34,714 bases of DNA from Bartonella massiliensis (GCF_902150025.1 NZ_CABFVS010000019.1:1-34714); one strand, 5' to 3'. Numbered from the stretch's first letter, positions 27,334 through 34,714 are shown. The notes: a model not told the origin generated them from the letters alone. Program-made: numbers and translations.

Positions 27334-27366
27334 ATCAAAGGAGCAGGTTGCACCTTTGATTTTCTG
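27334..27366 (+). terminator. Terminator-like stem after the hairpin array
   Basis: ATCAAAGG (27334-27341) pairs exactly with CCTTTGAT (27353-27360) around an 11-base loop, and TTTTCTGTT follows. The T run lies on the plus strand side, so it would end a plus-strand transcript through the hairpin array. It is just before the end of the minus-strand gene D. Confidence 0.55.
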
Positions 27367-27372
27367 TTCTGA

Positions 27373-28377
27373 TCAAGTTTCCCTTTCTCCTGTTTCCTTT
27401 CCTTGATTTAGCGCTTCTAGGGTAATTTCTGTGATGTATCCGCTTTGCTTTTCATAGCGATGGGTCACGGTTGCAGCATGCCATGGGCCATTGATTTCGC
27501 CTCGAAACCCTTGAAGCAAAAGCGGTTGCCCCGCCATGATTTCAGGGCGCCCCTCAAGGCTTAAAGAACCACTACCCATGGCTCGACAAAGCCTATCCGA
27601 CTCAGAAGCAGCCGCAGCTTGTGCTTGCTGCTTACAAGGGTAGCACGTCCGCAGACGGCGAATGGGCCCCGTATACCCTGTGCGATGCGTAACAACGTGC
27701 TGTTGCCCTTTTGCGCGATCAAAATACCGTGCTTCTATCATGCCATATTGGGTGCGTGGCTCGAGACTAAACTCCCAATGGGAACACTCCTGTTGATGAA
27801 TTGTCTGGAGGGGGAGATTGTCCCCGCTTAAAAATAAAAACTTATTGTCTTTGATCAAAAAACGTGCCTGCATCCGATCAGCAAGGCGGGTTAAAAAATC
27901 AATCGCCGATTGATCGGTGCGCACCACATAAGGCAAGGTTTGTTTGGTAAATTTGGGACTGACCTTTGCTTGATAACCATGACGTTTGGCAAGGCTCTCA
28001 ACAATCTCAGCAATGGTTTTATGATCAAAATGCTCACTCGCCTGTTCTTTGATCTCTGCACGCATGGAAGCGCTTTTGCCACAAAGGCGCAAAATCTCTC
28101 CATCACTGCCCCCACAACTGATCACCGTCTCCACAACAAAACGCCCCATAAAGGCACGAATGCTGTTCTCATAACCAAAGGTGACATGGAGCGCAGTGTT
28201 ACTGGAGGGGATCTCTAAATCATTGCCGCTATCATCAAATTCCGCCTCGAATGTATCGGCTTCATTACCCGCATTGTCTGTGATGGTTGCCGTTAAAAGA
28301 CGTTGGTAAAAAACTTCATGAACAAGCTTCTCCCCTACCCTCACCTCAATAAAGGGATGTGTGCGCATTAATCCCAT
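27373..28377 (-). CDS. Phage late control D family tail protein (P2 gpD-like)
   Basis: A 334-residue homologue of P2 gpD, the baseplate hub or cell-puncturing-device adaptor of contractile tails (gp27/VgrG-like fold). Family signs are the N-terminal EVRVGEKLV segment, DTFEAEFDDSG, FGRFVVE-like strand (GRFVVETV), SAIDFLTRLADRMQARFLI and the late AGQPLLLQGFRGEINGPW with ATVTHRYEKQSGYIT. Length is normal. It is the last gene of the minus-strand tail operon, as in P2, where D ends the late tail operon. It overlaps X; the ATG at 28377 lies inside the end of X, and a second ATG at 28368 forms a TAATG junction and is an alternative start. Confidence 0.9.
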   Translation of the reverse strand: MGLMRTHPFIEVRVGEKLVHEVFYQRLLTATITDNAGNEADTFEAEFDDSGNDLEIPSSNTALHVTFGYENSIRAFMGRFVVETVISCGGSDGEILRLCGKSASMRAEIKEQASEHFDHKTIAEIVESLAKRHGYQAKVSPKFTKQTLPYVVRTDQSAIDFLTRLADRMQARFLIKDNKFLFLSGDNLPLQTIHQQECSHWEFSLEPRTQYGMIEARYFDRAKGQQHVVTHRTGYTGPIRRLRTCYPCKQQAQAAAASESDRLCRAMGSGSLSLEGRPEIMAGQPLLLQGFRGEINGPWHAATVTHRYEKQSGYITEITLEALNQGKETGERET

Positions 28378-28622
28378 AGCCGTTTGACCACGCTGTTTTT
28401 TTCTTGGGAAATAAATTCAGGTAAAAGAACCTTTAAGCCCCGCGGCAAAAAAGCATCATACCCCGCAATCTCTGGATTAGCCTCCAGTGTGGCTTCTAAA
28501 TAACCTTTCAGTAAACCAGCTTGCCTCCGGTCTCCTAAAACAGACAAGGCATGGTGATAACAAATGAGGTCTAAACTCATATCCTCTAGTTCGACCACAA
28601 GCTGTTTTGCGGGGATCTTCAT
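28368..28622 (-). CDS. Phage tail protein X (P2 gpX-like)
   Basis: An 84-residue small tail protein with the LysM-like architecture of gpX, thought to help connect the hub with the tail or baseplate. The second half carries the signature LEANPEIAGYDAFLPRGLKVLLPEF; in P2 relatives this reads like NPGLA-x-x-GP-x-LP-x-G-x-x-x-x-LP. The first half has the DLICYHHALSV segment that matches the usual D-x-ICWRHYG. It overlaps U by four bases and D by ten, so the three are probably translationally coupled. The tail after LPEF (SQEKNSVVKRLWD) is longer than usual. Confidence 0.88.
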   Translation of the reverse strand: MKIPAKQLVVELEDMSLDLICYHHALSVLGDRRQAGLLKGYLEATLEANPEIAGYDAFLPRGLKVLLPEFISQEKNSVVKRLWD

Positions 28623-29089
28623 GAGGTATCCTCCTCTTGCCCCCCTTGGTATTGCCCTATTTGATATTGACCTTGCGGCTTGCCCCCATCAAAAAACGGC
28701 AACAGGCTAATGGAATAGCGAATACGCCCCGATTGACCAGAGCGGCTAATATAGTCATGGTCTTTCGTGACACTGGTAATCACCACGGATCCAAGCATTA
28801 AGGCACTGTAGCTATCATCACTCATCCAACGGATCATCTGAACGGGTTGAGCCGCACGTATGGTTCTGGTGATGGCATCAATGGCAACCCGGTCACCAAA
28901 CTCTTCTGGAAATAATACCCCGTGGATGGTTTTGGGATCATTGCCATAGCCGGTAAATTGCAAACCAGGGGCCCCACCAAAACGCTCTAAGCAAACCCAT
29001 GAGGCAGAGAATTCCTCTTCAAAAGATTGGAAGTTCAACCAGTCCACATAAAATTGATGCGGTCCCAACATCAGCAAAGGATCTTGCAT
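28619..29089 (-). CDS. Phage tail protein U (P2 gpU-like)
   Basis: A 156-residue gpU-type protein, a tail completion component of P2-like phages. Family features seen are MLGPHQFYVDWLNFQSF at the start, GGAPGLQFTGYGNDPKTIHGVLFPEEFG in the middle, and the RIRYSISLLPFFD end strand that corresponds to the usual FTL-x-LxRY. The tail is polar, with the near-repeat GQYQIGQYQGGQ. A strong ribosome binding site, GGGGAGGGAG, precedes the ATG, in an 11-base gap after the tape measure stop. Together with X and D it forms the conserved U-X-D tail end of the operon. Confidence 0.9.
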   Translation of the reverse strand: MQDPLLMLGPHQFYVDWLNFQSFEEEFSASWVCLERFGGAPGLQFTGYGNDPKTIHGVLFPEEFGDRVAIDAITRTIRAAQPVQMIRWMSDDSYSALMLGSVVITSVTKDHDYISRSGQSGRIRYSISLLPFFDGGKPQGQYQIGQYQGGQEEDTS

Positions 29090-29100
29090 ACTCCCTCCCC

Positions 29101-31434
29101 TTATTCTGTTCCGCCATGCAAGGCATTGGCCCCTGCCCGTTGCAAGGCATGACGAACCGCATAACCAGTTGCAATAGGATCACGCGCGCCATTGACATGC
29201 ACCGTGACATTTTGATTGTGCGTAATGGGGACGCGTTCTTTGTCTTTTGCTTCTGTGAGAGGCGCATTGGCACGACCAGCCCCCGAAAATTGCACAACAG
29301 GCTGAGGCGTTTTGCCTCCTAAAAAACTTGGCAAATAATCTCTTACATCAATCGACCCAATCCACCCCTTTATGCGGTGAGGTAAAGATTTACAAAAGTC
29401 CGTCAATTGTGAGATGGTGCCCATAAAACCATTAACAATCCAACTCCCTAAATCTTCTCCGGCTTGTTCCATGCTTGCCTTGGCACTATCCGTGAGCTTT
29501 TCTTGAGAGAAAAAACGCTTCAACCACCCCCAAAAATTGGAAAGGCTTTGTTTAATCCCCTCCCACAAATCTTCAAAGCTTTGAGCAACAAAGGAAAGTC
29601 CTTGTTTAAACTTTTGCCAGTGGGCAGAAAAATCAAAGGCAGAAGCAATGATATTCTTCCAACGGGTGATGGTGCTGGTATCAGCACCAAAAAAACGCAT
29701 GACAGCTTCAAAGGCACGACCAAAAGCGCGGATTAGCCCCCGTGCAAATCCTTTGACAAAGGAAGAAAAGCGATCCCAATATTTCCACAAAACAAAACAA
29801 GTCGCAATGATGACAGCCACAACAGCAGCAATCAGAGCACCGATTGGGGTAAATACAGCCCCAACAACAGAAGCAATACCTGCCCCAACCACTTCGATCG
29901 CTGTCCCTATCCAGCCAAAAGAGGCAGCAAATGCTGTACCTGAAATTGCGATCCCTCGCAAAGCTCCCATCAATAAAGTCATGGGGCGTAAGAGTCGCAG
30001 TGAACTTGCCCCAAGACCTGCAGTTAACAAGCCCAGTGAGCGCCCTGAAGCCAAGAGCCCGCGCCAACTTGCCTTCAGCGCACCACTAACAGCCCTCATC
30101 TTGATAAAAGAGGCAATCAATTGCAGGACCCCAAGGCGGGTTCCCGCCATGGTAAAACGTACAACCCGCAAAGCAATATTAAAAGCCATCAGGGCGGCAA
30201 TGGTTTTGATGATCACACCGGTTAAAACAGGGTGTTCATTAGCCCATGCCATCAGAACGTTTAAAAAACCACCAACAGTTTCCATTAAACTGTTGACAGG
30301 AGGCAGAAGCACTTCACCAATGGTAACCCCTAAAGCCACAATGCGGTTTTGTAACAGTTCAAATTGCCGCATGGCACCGGTTGCTTGTTTATCTGCCTCT
30401 TGTTCGACAGAGCCTTTAAAGACTTTTGGGTCTTCAACAAACTTTAAGGCTTGCCCTACCAATTCGGGGTTACCCACCAGTTTGGCAAAATCACCGGTAA
30501 AGTCGCGTCCTGCAATGGCAATCAGTGAACGCATCCCCTGTTCGGATTTGCCCAACACATCAAAAAAACGCACCAAGGTACCGGTGGCATCTTTCTCCAA
30601 ATCTTCCATAAATTTTTGACGAGAGAGACCAATATTGGTAAAAGCATCTTCAATATGCTTTCCTCCCGCCTGAATACGGGCACTGATAGAGTTAAAACCA
30701 CGTGCTGCACTCTCTGGAACAATCCCAGCAGAAATCATCGCCGTCCCAAAGGCCGCCGTCTCACGGGCTGTCAGTTTAAACATGGTTGCCGCTCCGGTCG
30801 CCCGATTGGTAAAGTCAGACACCTCACTTGCCTTAGCCGCCATGTGGTTGGAAAGATGGTTGATAGCATCCCCTAAATCTTCGATGCCTGCTTGATTAAG
30901 CTTAAAGACATTGCGCAATTTGGCAAAGCGCTCACCAATCTGATCCCCCGTCATATCAAAGGCGACCGCTGCCTTGGCGGCATAAATACTAAAAGCCTCG
31001 AGATCTTGTTCACCAATCCCTGCTTGGCTGGCACTGGTCATCAGTTCTAACACTTCACGAGCGGCGAGAGGAATTTTGGTGGAGGTTTCAAGCGCAAAAC
31101 GACGCAATTCTTTTAAACGATCAAGGGGGGCATCCAGAACCTTTTCCAAGCCTTTCATCGATTGGTCAAATTGCATGGCTTTATAAAGAGGCGCAATTAA
31201 GGTTGCGGTTTGAGCCATGGCGCCTACCATGCGCCCACGCGCATGAATATAAGCATTTTGCGCTTTTGCTGTAGCTTCCTCCAAGTGCTCAGGGTCAAAC
31301 CACCCTTTAAAATGCTTGCGTGTTTGGTTTTGGAAATGCGCAATATCGAGGCTAAAGGCTCTTAAGTCTCGCTTAGCAGAGGTGATCCCTTCTTGGAGAT
31401 GATTCACAAAACGCACAACAAGGGAAACATCCAT
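29101..31434 (-). CDS. Phage tail tape measure protein (TP901 family, P2 gpT position)
   Basis: The 777-residue tape measure sets tail length and is injected or expelled on infection. An N-terminal helical part (1-80) leads to the TP901 core domain (about 85-400), with FDQSMKGLEKVLDAP, SASQAGIGEQDLEAF and the GTAMISAGIVPESAARGFNS block. Hydrophobic stretches follow (about 400-560: HPVLTGVIIKTIAALMAF; ASVVGAVFTPIGALIAAVV), as usual for these proteins. A Trp-rich region near 575-640 and a polar end with NQNVTVHVNGARDP follow. The start ATG lies nine bases after the stop of the E' frame. It is the longest gene of the window, and its antisense frames give several long shadow reading frames. Confidence 0.95.
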   Translation of the reverse strand: MDVSLVVRFVNHLQEGITSAKRDLRAFSLDIAHFQNQTRKHFKGWFDPEHLEEATAKAQNAYIHARGRMVGAMAQTATLIAPLYKAMQFDQSMKGLEKVLDAPLDRLKELRRFALETSTKIPLAAREVLELMTSASQAGIGEQDLEAFSIYAAKAAVAFDMTGDQIGERFAKLRNVFKLNQAGIEDLGDAINHLSNHMAAKASEVSDFTNRATGAATMFKLTARETAAFGTAMISAGIVPESAARGFNSISARIQAGGKHIEDAFTNIGLSRQKFMEDLEKDATGTLVRFFDVLGKSEQGMRSLIAIAGRDFTGDFAKLVGNPELVGQALKFVEDPKVFKGSVEQEADKQATGAMRQFELLQNRIVALGVTIGEVLLPPVNSLMETVGGFLNVLMAWANEHPVLTGVIIKTIAALMAFNIALRVVRFTMAGTRLGVLQLIASFIKMRAVSGALKASWRGLLASGRSLGLLTAGLGASSLRLLRPMTLLMGALRGIAISGTAFAASFGWIGTAIEVVGAGIASVVGAVFTPIGALIAAVVAVIIATCFVLWKYWDRFSSFVKGFARGLIRAFGRAFEAVMRFFGADTSTITRWKNIIASAFDFSAHWQKFKQGLSFVAQSFEDLWEGIKQSLSNFWGWLKRFFSQEKLTDSAKASMEQAGEDLGSWIVNGFMGTISQLTDFCKSLPHRIKGWIGSIDVRDYLPSFLGGKTPQPVVQFSGAGRANAPLTEAKDKERVPITHNQNVTVHVNGARDPIATGYAVRHALQRAGANALHGGTE

Positions 31435-31443
31435 AAGCGTATC

Positions 31444-31979
31444 TCATCCTAACATTTGGCTTTCATATTCTTGTTGTTTCAAGCGCACTAATTCTTCGCG
31501 ATAGGCAATCACATCCAACCAATCCATCTGATTGATCTCTAGAGGAGACCAGTGGTAATAAAGGGCTAGTTCGGCTCCAAATTGTCCGGCATAGAGGATT
31601 GGCGTTTGGGAAAAAAAGCCAAAAAAGCCTTAAAAACAGCCACAAGATCAAGCAAATCAAGACGATTAATCAGTTCAACGGATTCATGCGACATCTCTGC
31701 CAAAAGTGCGGCGATTCCTTCCATGGCTGCATGGGTGAGTAACGCCTCACAAAGCTTGAAAATGAGAACATCATTGCTCAAGGGTGTTTTATCCTCTTCT
31801 AAAGCGGGGAGAATGAACTTTGCCAACTGTGGTCCCATCAACACGGCTAATTGGCGTGCTTGCTTGAAGTTTGGGCGATAAAAGGTCAATTTGTGCCGTG
31901 TGGATTCTTTGCCATCCTTGTCTTGATAGACAAGGGGAACCTGCAATTCCACAGCAACACTTGTTTGTAAACTGGTCAT
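31444..31979 (-). CDS. Tail assembly E/E' fusion made by -1 frameshifting
   Basis: In P2 the E gene is extended into E' by a -1 ribosomal frameshift at T_TTT_TTG, a rule shared by many tail assembly chaperones. The same heptamer, in the correct phase (GC-T_TTT_TTG), is present here at 31620-31626 on the minus strand. A second slippery run, T_TTT_TTT, follows at 31611-31617. After a -1 shift the frame stays open for about 58 codons and ends TGA at 31444, giving ILYAGQFGAELALYYHW, then SPLEINQMDWLDVIAYREEL. That is the recognisable E' pattern (W-x-W-x-P-x-E-I-x-x-L, then W-R/Y-x-E). The fusion is about 178 residues. It ends nine bases before the tape measure start, again as in P2. Confidence 0.8.
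31566..31979 (-). CDS. Phage tail assembly protein E (unshifted product)
   Basis: The 137-residue gpE-type protein is the short form of the tail assembly chaperone, which coats the tape measure before the tube polymerises. It contains the ELQVPLVYQDKDGKE strand region and KLTFYRPNFKQARQL, typical of this chaperone family, then a helical part (FKLCEALLTHAA, ELINRLDLLDLVAVF). The frame is open from TTG 31985, but the ATG at 31979 follows AGGAA at six bases. Its 3' end contains the slippery heptamers that divert some ribosomes into E'. It starts 9 bases after the tail tube gene stop. Confidence 0.88.
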   Translation of the reverse strand: MTSLQTSVAVELQVPLVYQDKDGKESTRHKLTFYRPNFKQARQLAVLMGPQLAKFILPALEEDKTPLSNDVLIFKLCEALLTHAAMEGIAALLAEMSHESVELINRLDLLDLVAVFKAFLAFFPKRQSSMPDNLEPN

Positions 31980-31988
31980 GATCAATTC

Positions 31989-32507
31989 CTATAAATTAAG
32001 TATAGCGCGGCGGCGTCCACCGATCTCTTGTCCATTGCGCACCAGCCAACCGCCTCGTTTAAAGGAAAAGCGGTGCAAAACAGAACCATCCCAAAATTCC
32101 GTATAGTCCCAGATATTTTTGATCTCACAATCATAGCCTGTGGCTTTTCCAGCCGTTAAGCTTTCGCTATCGACTTTGACCAAACGCCCCGTGACATCAA
32201 TGGAATGTTCATGCTCGCGTCCATCTTCTTCAGACACCACATGTTTTTTGCCGGTAAATTTATGACGAAGACCAGGAGGCCCCCCAAAGATGCCGATGAT
32301 TTCGGGGGTATGGCTGTGGATCTTCATTTGTAAGTTTAAGGCTTTCACACCAAGACCACTCACATCAATTTGCATATCAGAGCCCCCTGGTTGATAGGTT
32401 TCAGTGATTTCTTCTAAAGTTGGAAGTTTGAGTGTTTCAAGATCAAGATGAAGGTTTACATCATCATCAACAATCAGGGTAAAACCACGAACAATTCTTA
32501 AAGTCAT
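31989..32507 (-). CDS. Phage major tail tube protein FII
   Basis: The 172-residue gpFII-like protein polymerises into the inner tube of a contractile tail. Family features include the N-terminal RGFTLIVDDDVNLHLDLETLKLP-like segment, GGSDMQIDVSGLGVKALNLQ and the GRLVKVDSESLTAGKATG segment. It ends with FSFKRGGWLVRNGQEIGGR. Length equals that of P2 FII (172). The gene overlaps the sheath gene by four bases (ATGA), so sheath and tube are translated together, which helps balance the two polymer subunits. Confidence 0.95.
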   Translation of the reverse strand: MTLRIVRGFTLIVDDDVNLHLDLETLKLPTLEEITETYQPGGSDMQIDVSGLGVKALNLQMKIHSHTPEIIGIFGGPPGLRHKFTGKKHVVSEEDGREHEHSIDVTGRLVKVDSESLTAGKATGYDCEIKNIWDYTEFWDGSVLHRFSFKRGGWLVRNGQEIGGRRRAILNL

Positions 32508-33793
32508 GCGTTACTCCTTGCTGCTTTGCGATAGGTATCAAGCGTATCACCAAAAGTATGGGTCATTTTATTTTGGATATCTTCAGCGAGCCGATTAAAG
32601 TAAGCGCCATTGCGCCGGCTGCCAAAGCTTAAATCTTCGAGAGGAGGGACTTCTTCTGCATCAAATTCCACCCGCAGTTTTCCCAATTGTAAATTGCTGT
32701 TGGAATTTAAATCACGGTCAAACCAAACCCGCCCCCCTAAAAGCGCACCGCGCGCAATCATATCATCAAGAAACTGTGTAAGACTGCGGGTAAGTGCAAT
32801 AACATGTTGACCGGTCAGGTTTTCGTCATTGGCCCAAGGGCGCAAATTGTTAATGATGGTTTTTTCCAAGGCGGCGCGGGTACGCACCACATTGACAAAG
32901 CGCCAGAGTGGATCACTCGAGGTGGTGTGATTGCCCCATAAAATACGCCCATTGGCAGCCGGTTGTCCTTGGGAATTTTGGCTAAGGCGGGCTGGAATAA
33001 AGGTGGCAATATCAGCTTGATTAAGACGATTAGCCTCATGATCAATTTCCCCATCAAAATAGCTAATGGGGCGCGCTGTGCCTAAAATGCCTTTGACATC
33101 TTGGTTGGAGGGAGACCAAAAAACACCTCCTTTTTGTTTATCTCGTTTGATAAACATGGCTGCCACAAAGGGGCTTGCCGGTTTGATACTAAAGCCCCCC
33201 TCACTATTTGCTACCCGCACAAAGGGATCAATCAGATAACAAAAGCGTGAGGAGAAATCTGCGCGAAAGGCAAGGCTTTCTTCCGTATTTTTGCCCCCCG
33301 TATCAAAAACCGCAATGGCTTGTAGCTTTTCGGCAACCTGTTCTAGAGCATCTGCTAGCGGGTTTTTAGCATTATCAAGGCGCCCTGCACTATAAGCTGG
33401 CGCTAAGAGAATTCCAGGTTCCACACCTAAATGCCCTCTAGCATGCGCTAGGGCATGAACACCGGTTAAAGCAACACTTGACCCCACCATTTCGGTTTGT
33501 GTTTCAGCCATAGTGGATTTTTCTTCCACCCGCACAAGGATCACTTGTGCCTCAATTCCTTGCGCACGCACGGCGCTAATCACATCAAGGGCTGTGCCTT
33601 TTTGCCCAAGCTTTTGGATTTTCTCTGTCTCATGGGTAAAGACCAACACGGGCTCGTTAAGGGGATAGGTTTTTGCATCTGCATCAGGGGCTGTAACAAC
33701 CGCCCCAATGGCGGTTTGGCTAAACATCTCTAGGGGGCGAGACGCTTGACCATCCTCAATGAGACGAATACCATGATTAAATTCTGTTGCCAT
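32504..33793 (-). CDS. Phage tail sheath protein FI
   Basis: A 429-residue sheath subunit (P2 gpFI-like; P2 has 396) that forms the contractile outer tube. Visible hallmarks are FNHGIRLIEDGQASRPLEMFSQTAIGAVVTAPDADAK-like N-terminal block (in parts), ILLAPAYSAG, NRLNQADIATFI, RILWGNHTTSSDPLWRFVNVVRTRA, and the C-terminal FDAEEVPPLEDLSFGSRR. I chose the ATG at 33793, preceded by GGAG at six bases, rather than the upstream frame start at 33805. It is the first gene after a 17-bp palindrome and a terminator, so it probably begins its own transcript of the tail operon. Confidence 0.95.
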   Translation of the reverse strand: MATEFNHGIRLIEDGQASRPLEMFSQTAIGAVVTAPDADAKTYPLNEPVLVFTHETEKIQKLGQKGTALDVISAVRAQGIEAQVILVRVEEKSTMAETQTEMVGSSVALTGVHALAHARGHLGVEPGILLAPAYSAGRLDNAKNPLADALEQVAEKLQAIAVFDTGGKNTEESLAFRADFSSRFCYLIDPFVRVANSEGGFSIKPASPFVAAMFIKRDKQKGGVFWSPSNQDVKGILGTARPISYFDGEIDHEANRLNQADIATFIPARLSQNSQGQPAANGRILWGNHTTSSDPLWRFVNVVRTRAALEKTIINNLRPWANDENLTGQHVIALTRSLTQFLDDMIARGALLGGRVWFDRDLNSNSNLQLGKLRVEFDAEEVPPLEDLSFGSRRNGAYFNRLAEDIQNKMTHTFGDTLDTYRKAARSNA

Positions 33794-33846
33794 TTTGCTC
33801 TCCAAATCAATGAAGAGACACTAACAACTATCAACATGCTCCATAA

Positions 33847-33863
33847 GACTGACAGTGTCAGTC
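33847..33863. promoter_or_regulatory. 17-bp perfect palindrome before the sheath gene
   Basis: GACTGACA-G-TGTCAGTC is a perfect dyad with a one-base centre, about 55 bases before the sheath start on the minus strand. Its symmetry and position suggest a binding site for a late-gene activator or repressor. P2 late promoters are also activated by Ogr at a dyad centred near -55, but the known Ogr motif (TGT-N12-ACA) is not reproduced here exactly. Confidence 0.4.
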
Positions 33864-33887
33864 AAAAAAGCCCTTTAAAAGGGCTTT
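33864..33887 (-). terminator. Intrinsic terminator after the tail-fibre-like gene
   Basis: On the minus strand AAAGCCCTTT pairs exactly with AAAGGGCTTT around a single T, and three further Ts follow (33866-33864). It ends the transcript of the glycine-rich gene before the sheath operon begins. Confidence 0.75.
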
Positions 33888-33976
33888 GAAAGAGCGATAA
33901 AAGAACTTTAAAAACATATAAATTCTGCTTATACAACAGCTATCCATTTGACTTGCGCTATCTTTGAGTTTTGCAT

Positions 33977-34133
33977 TTAATCTTTCCATAATCTTATAAG
34001 AACAGCCCCATCAGCTCCAGCACCGCTTGGATAAAGGTAATAGCGAGAGCCAGCACCACCACCACCAAAGCCACGCCCTGCTTTTCCTGAAGTATAATTG
34101 CCTTCCCCACCACTTCCAACTCCACCCCCCCCC
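33977..34133 (-). other. Out-of-frame C-terminal part of the glycine-rich protein
   Basis: Downstream of the G9 tract another frame continues the glycine-rich pattern and ends normally at 33977: VGSGGEGNYTSGKAGRGFG, then GSRYYLYPSGAGADGAVLIRL. That is how such tail proteins usually end (GADG-x-V-x-I). The frame of the upstream part instead ends in an abnormal Trp- and Leu-rich tail. Losing one G (or gaining two) would join the two in one 227-codon frame from the TTG at 34661. Confidence 0.75.
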
Positions 34134-34714
34134 ACCTCTTGATGTATCGCCTCCAGCATCTCCTCCACTTCCACTTATATTGTTTCTTCCACTCGTTCCA
34201 GCGTAACCATCTCCGCCTTTAGCAAGTCCTAGATGTTCGTCTGTTGCTAAACCAAAATTTCCACCAATTCCTCCAGCACCACCAGAACCTAAAGAACGAA
34301 TACCTGCGTAACCACCATTTCCTCCTGTCGCAGTGATAAAATTTTTGCCAACGGTTGTTGTGCCGCCAGAATTTCCTGTCGCACTAAGTTCTGAAACAGA
34401 AGTTCCTCCTTTACCAATAGCGATATTCTCATGCCCATTTAAACTGACTTTATAGCCATACCATACTGAACAACCACCTCCGCCTCCACCACCACCCATA
34501 TATGGATTATTAGTTGTACCACCACTACCTCCACCACCCCAAGCTTGGATCTCAACTTTGGTTTTATCCGTCACCCAGTCTGGCCATTCAATTTTGCCAT
34601 CTTGCGTATAGAGCAATTCAGCATCAGCAAGTTCAGACCAATTAATGAGTTTATCAATCAAACCATTTTTGATTTTTTTTACTTCTTGCTTGAGGATATC
34701 TATTTCTGATTTTG
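34011..34714 (-). CDS. Glycine-rich phage tail-fibre-like protein (5' part outside, frameshifted end)
   Basis: The frame enters from the window edge (translation begins KSEIDILKQEVKKIKNG), so the start is outside. A coiled-coil segment leads to WSELADAELLYTQDGKIEWPDW, and then VEIQAWGGGGSGG begins a long glycine-rich domain like those at the tips of tail fibres and phage-associated surface proteins. Its position before sheath and tube corresponds to the H/G tail-fibre genes of P2, which supports receptor binding as the role. At 34125-34133 is a run of nine Gs (coding strand). After it the frame reads a Trp-rich tail (GWSWKWWGRQ, then WLWWWWCW) and stops at 34011, whereas the other frame continues the normal pattern. 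It is either phase variable, a decayed gene, or a miscounted homopolymer. Confidence 0.8.
   Translation of the reverse strand, partial: KSEIDILKQEVKKIKNGLIDKLINWSELADAELLYTQDGKIEWPDWVTDKTKVEIQAWGGGGSGGTTNNPYMGGGGGGGGCSVWYGYKVSLNGHENIAIGKGGTSVSELSATGNSGGTTTVGKNFITATGGNGGYAGIRSLGSGGAGGIGGNFGLATDEHLGLAKGGDGYAGTSGRNNISGSGGDAGGDTSRGGGGWSWKWWGRQLYFRKSRAWLWWWWCWLSLLPLSKRCWS
34125..34133 (-). repeat. G9 homopolymer tract inside the tail-fibre-like gene
   Basis: Nine C on the plus strand equal nine G in the coding strand. Tracts of this length are prone to slipped-strand changes, and here the count decides between a normal and an aberrant C-terminus. Confidence 0.85.

Noticed and set aside
27891..28218. 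Frames on both strands within gene D (27891-28115 minus, 27910-28218 plus)
   Set aside because: Shadows of the conserved gpD reading frame.
29648..30619. 323-codon plus-strand frame and other long frames opposite the tail genes
   Set aside because: Shadows on the strand opposite the tape measure gene; Arg-, Pro- and Thr-rich composition, no ribosome binding site or family features.
31463..31660. Separate 65-codon minus-strand frame between E and the tape measure
   Set aside because: It is the third frame, with no family match; the real extension is the -1 frame ending at 31444.
27373..34714. Bartonella gene transfer agent (BaGTA) locus
   Set aside because: The genes are a P2-type contractile tail set in canonical order; I see no evidence for the BaGTA gene set in this window.

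Overview
The window looks like a chromosomal segment of an AT-rich alphaproteobacterium of the Rhizobiales, most likely a Bartonella species, carrying one end of a P2-like prophage. The assignment rests on three things seen here. There is a complete cell-cycle cluster (SciP, FliJ-like, CtrA, ChpT). There are Rhizobiales-type DUF1134 and DUF1460 proteins. Wide, decayed, gene-poor spacers separate otherwise normal housekeeping genes. The genus is my recognition, not a database result.

Host part (1-26,635). It opens with the 5' two thirds of dnaG (minus strand). A YbdG-type mechanosensitive channel and a Na/Pi-cotransporter-like protein follow. A long spacer holding a decayed integrase fragment leads to a GlsB/YeaQ-type small membrane protein, ubiC (chorismate lyase), a YqeY-like protein and carA. 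A second, longer integrase relic lies after carA. Next come a TetA-like MFS exporter, a DUF1460 lipoprotein, a CDF metal exporter, a SpoU/TrmH RNA methyltransferase (preceded by a possible structured RNA) and mnmA. The cell-cycle block comes next: sciP and the fliJ-like gene converge on a strong bidirectional terminator, then ctrA and chpT converge on another. ChpT is the phosphotransferase that feeds CtrA, and SciP is a CtrA antagonist, so three members of one regulatory circuit sit together. After this come eipA (DUF1134), two small coiled-coil proteins that overlap by ATGA, and a minus-strand pair of a Gfo/Idh/MocA dehydrogenase and a DegT aminotransferase. That pair fits the GnnA/GnnB route to the diaminoglucose lipid A known from Bartonella. 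The host part ends with tRNA-Met(CAU).

Junction (26,636-27,360). Directly after the tRNA come two tandem 113-bp repeats with nested 24-bp units. About 210 bp further on is a striking array of six short hairpins spaced about 36 bp apart. The stems keep their pairing while their sequences differ. A terminator-like stem ends the array. I see no convincing gene in this interval, and it is the most unusual part of the window.

Prophage part (27,373-34,714, all minus strand). Read in the direction of transcription: a glycine-rich tail-fibre-like protein (running off the edge, with a G9 tract that shifts its frame), tail sheath FI, tail tube FII, tail assembly E with the -1 frameshift extension E', tape measure T, then U, X and D. 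This is the P2 late-gene order. Genes are tightly packed or overlapping, unlike the host side.
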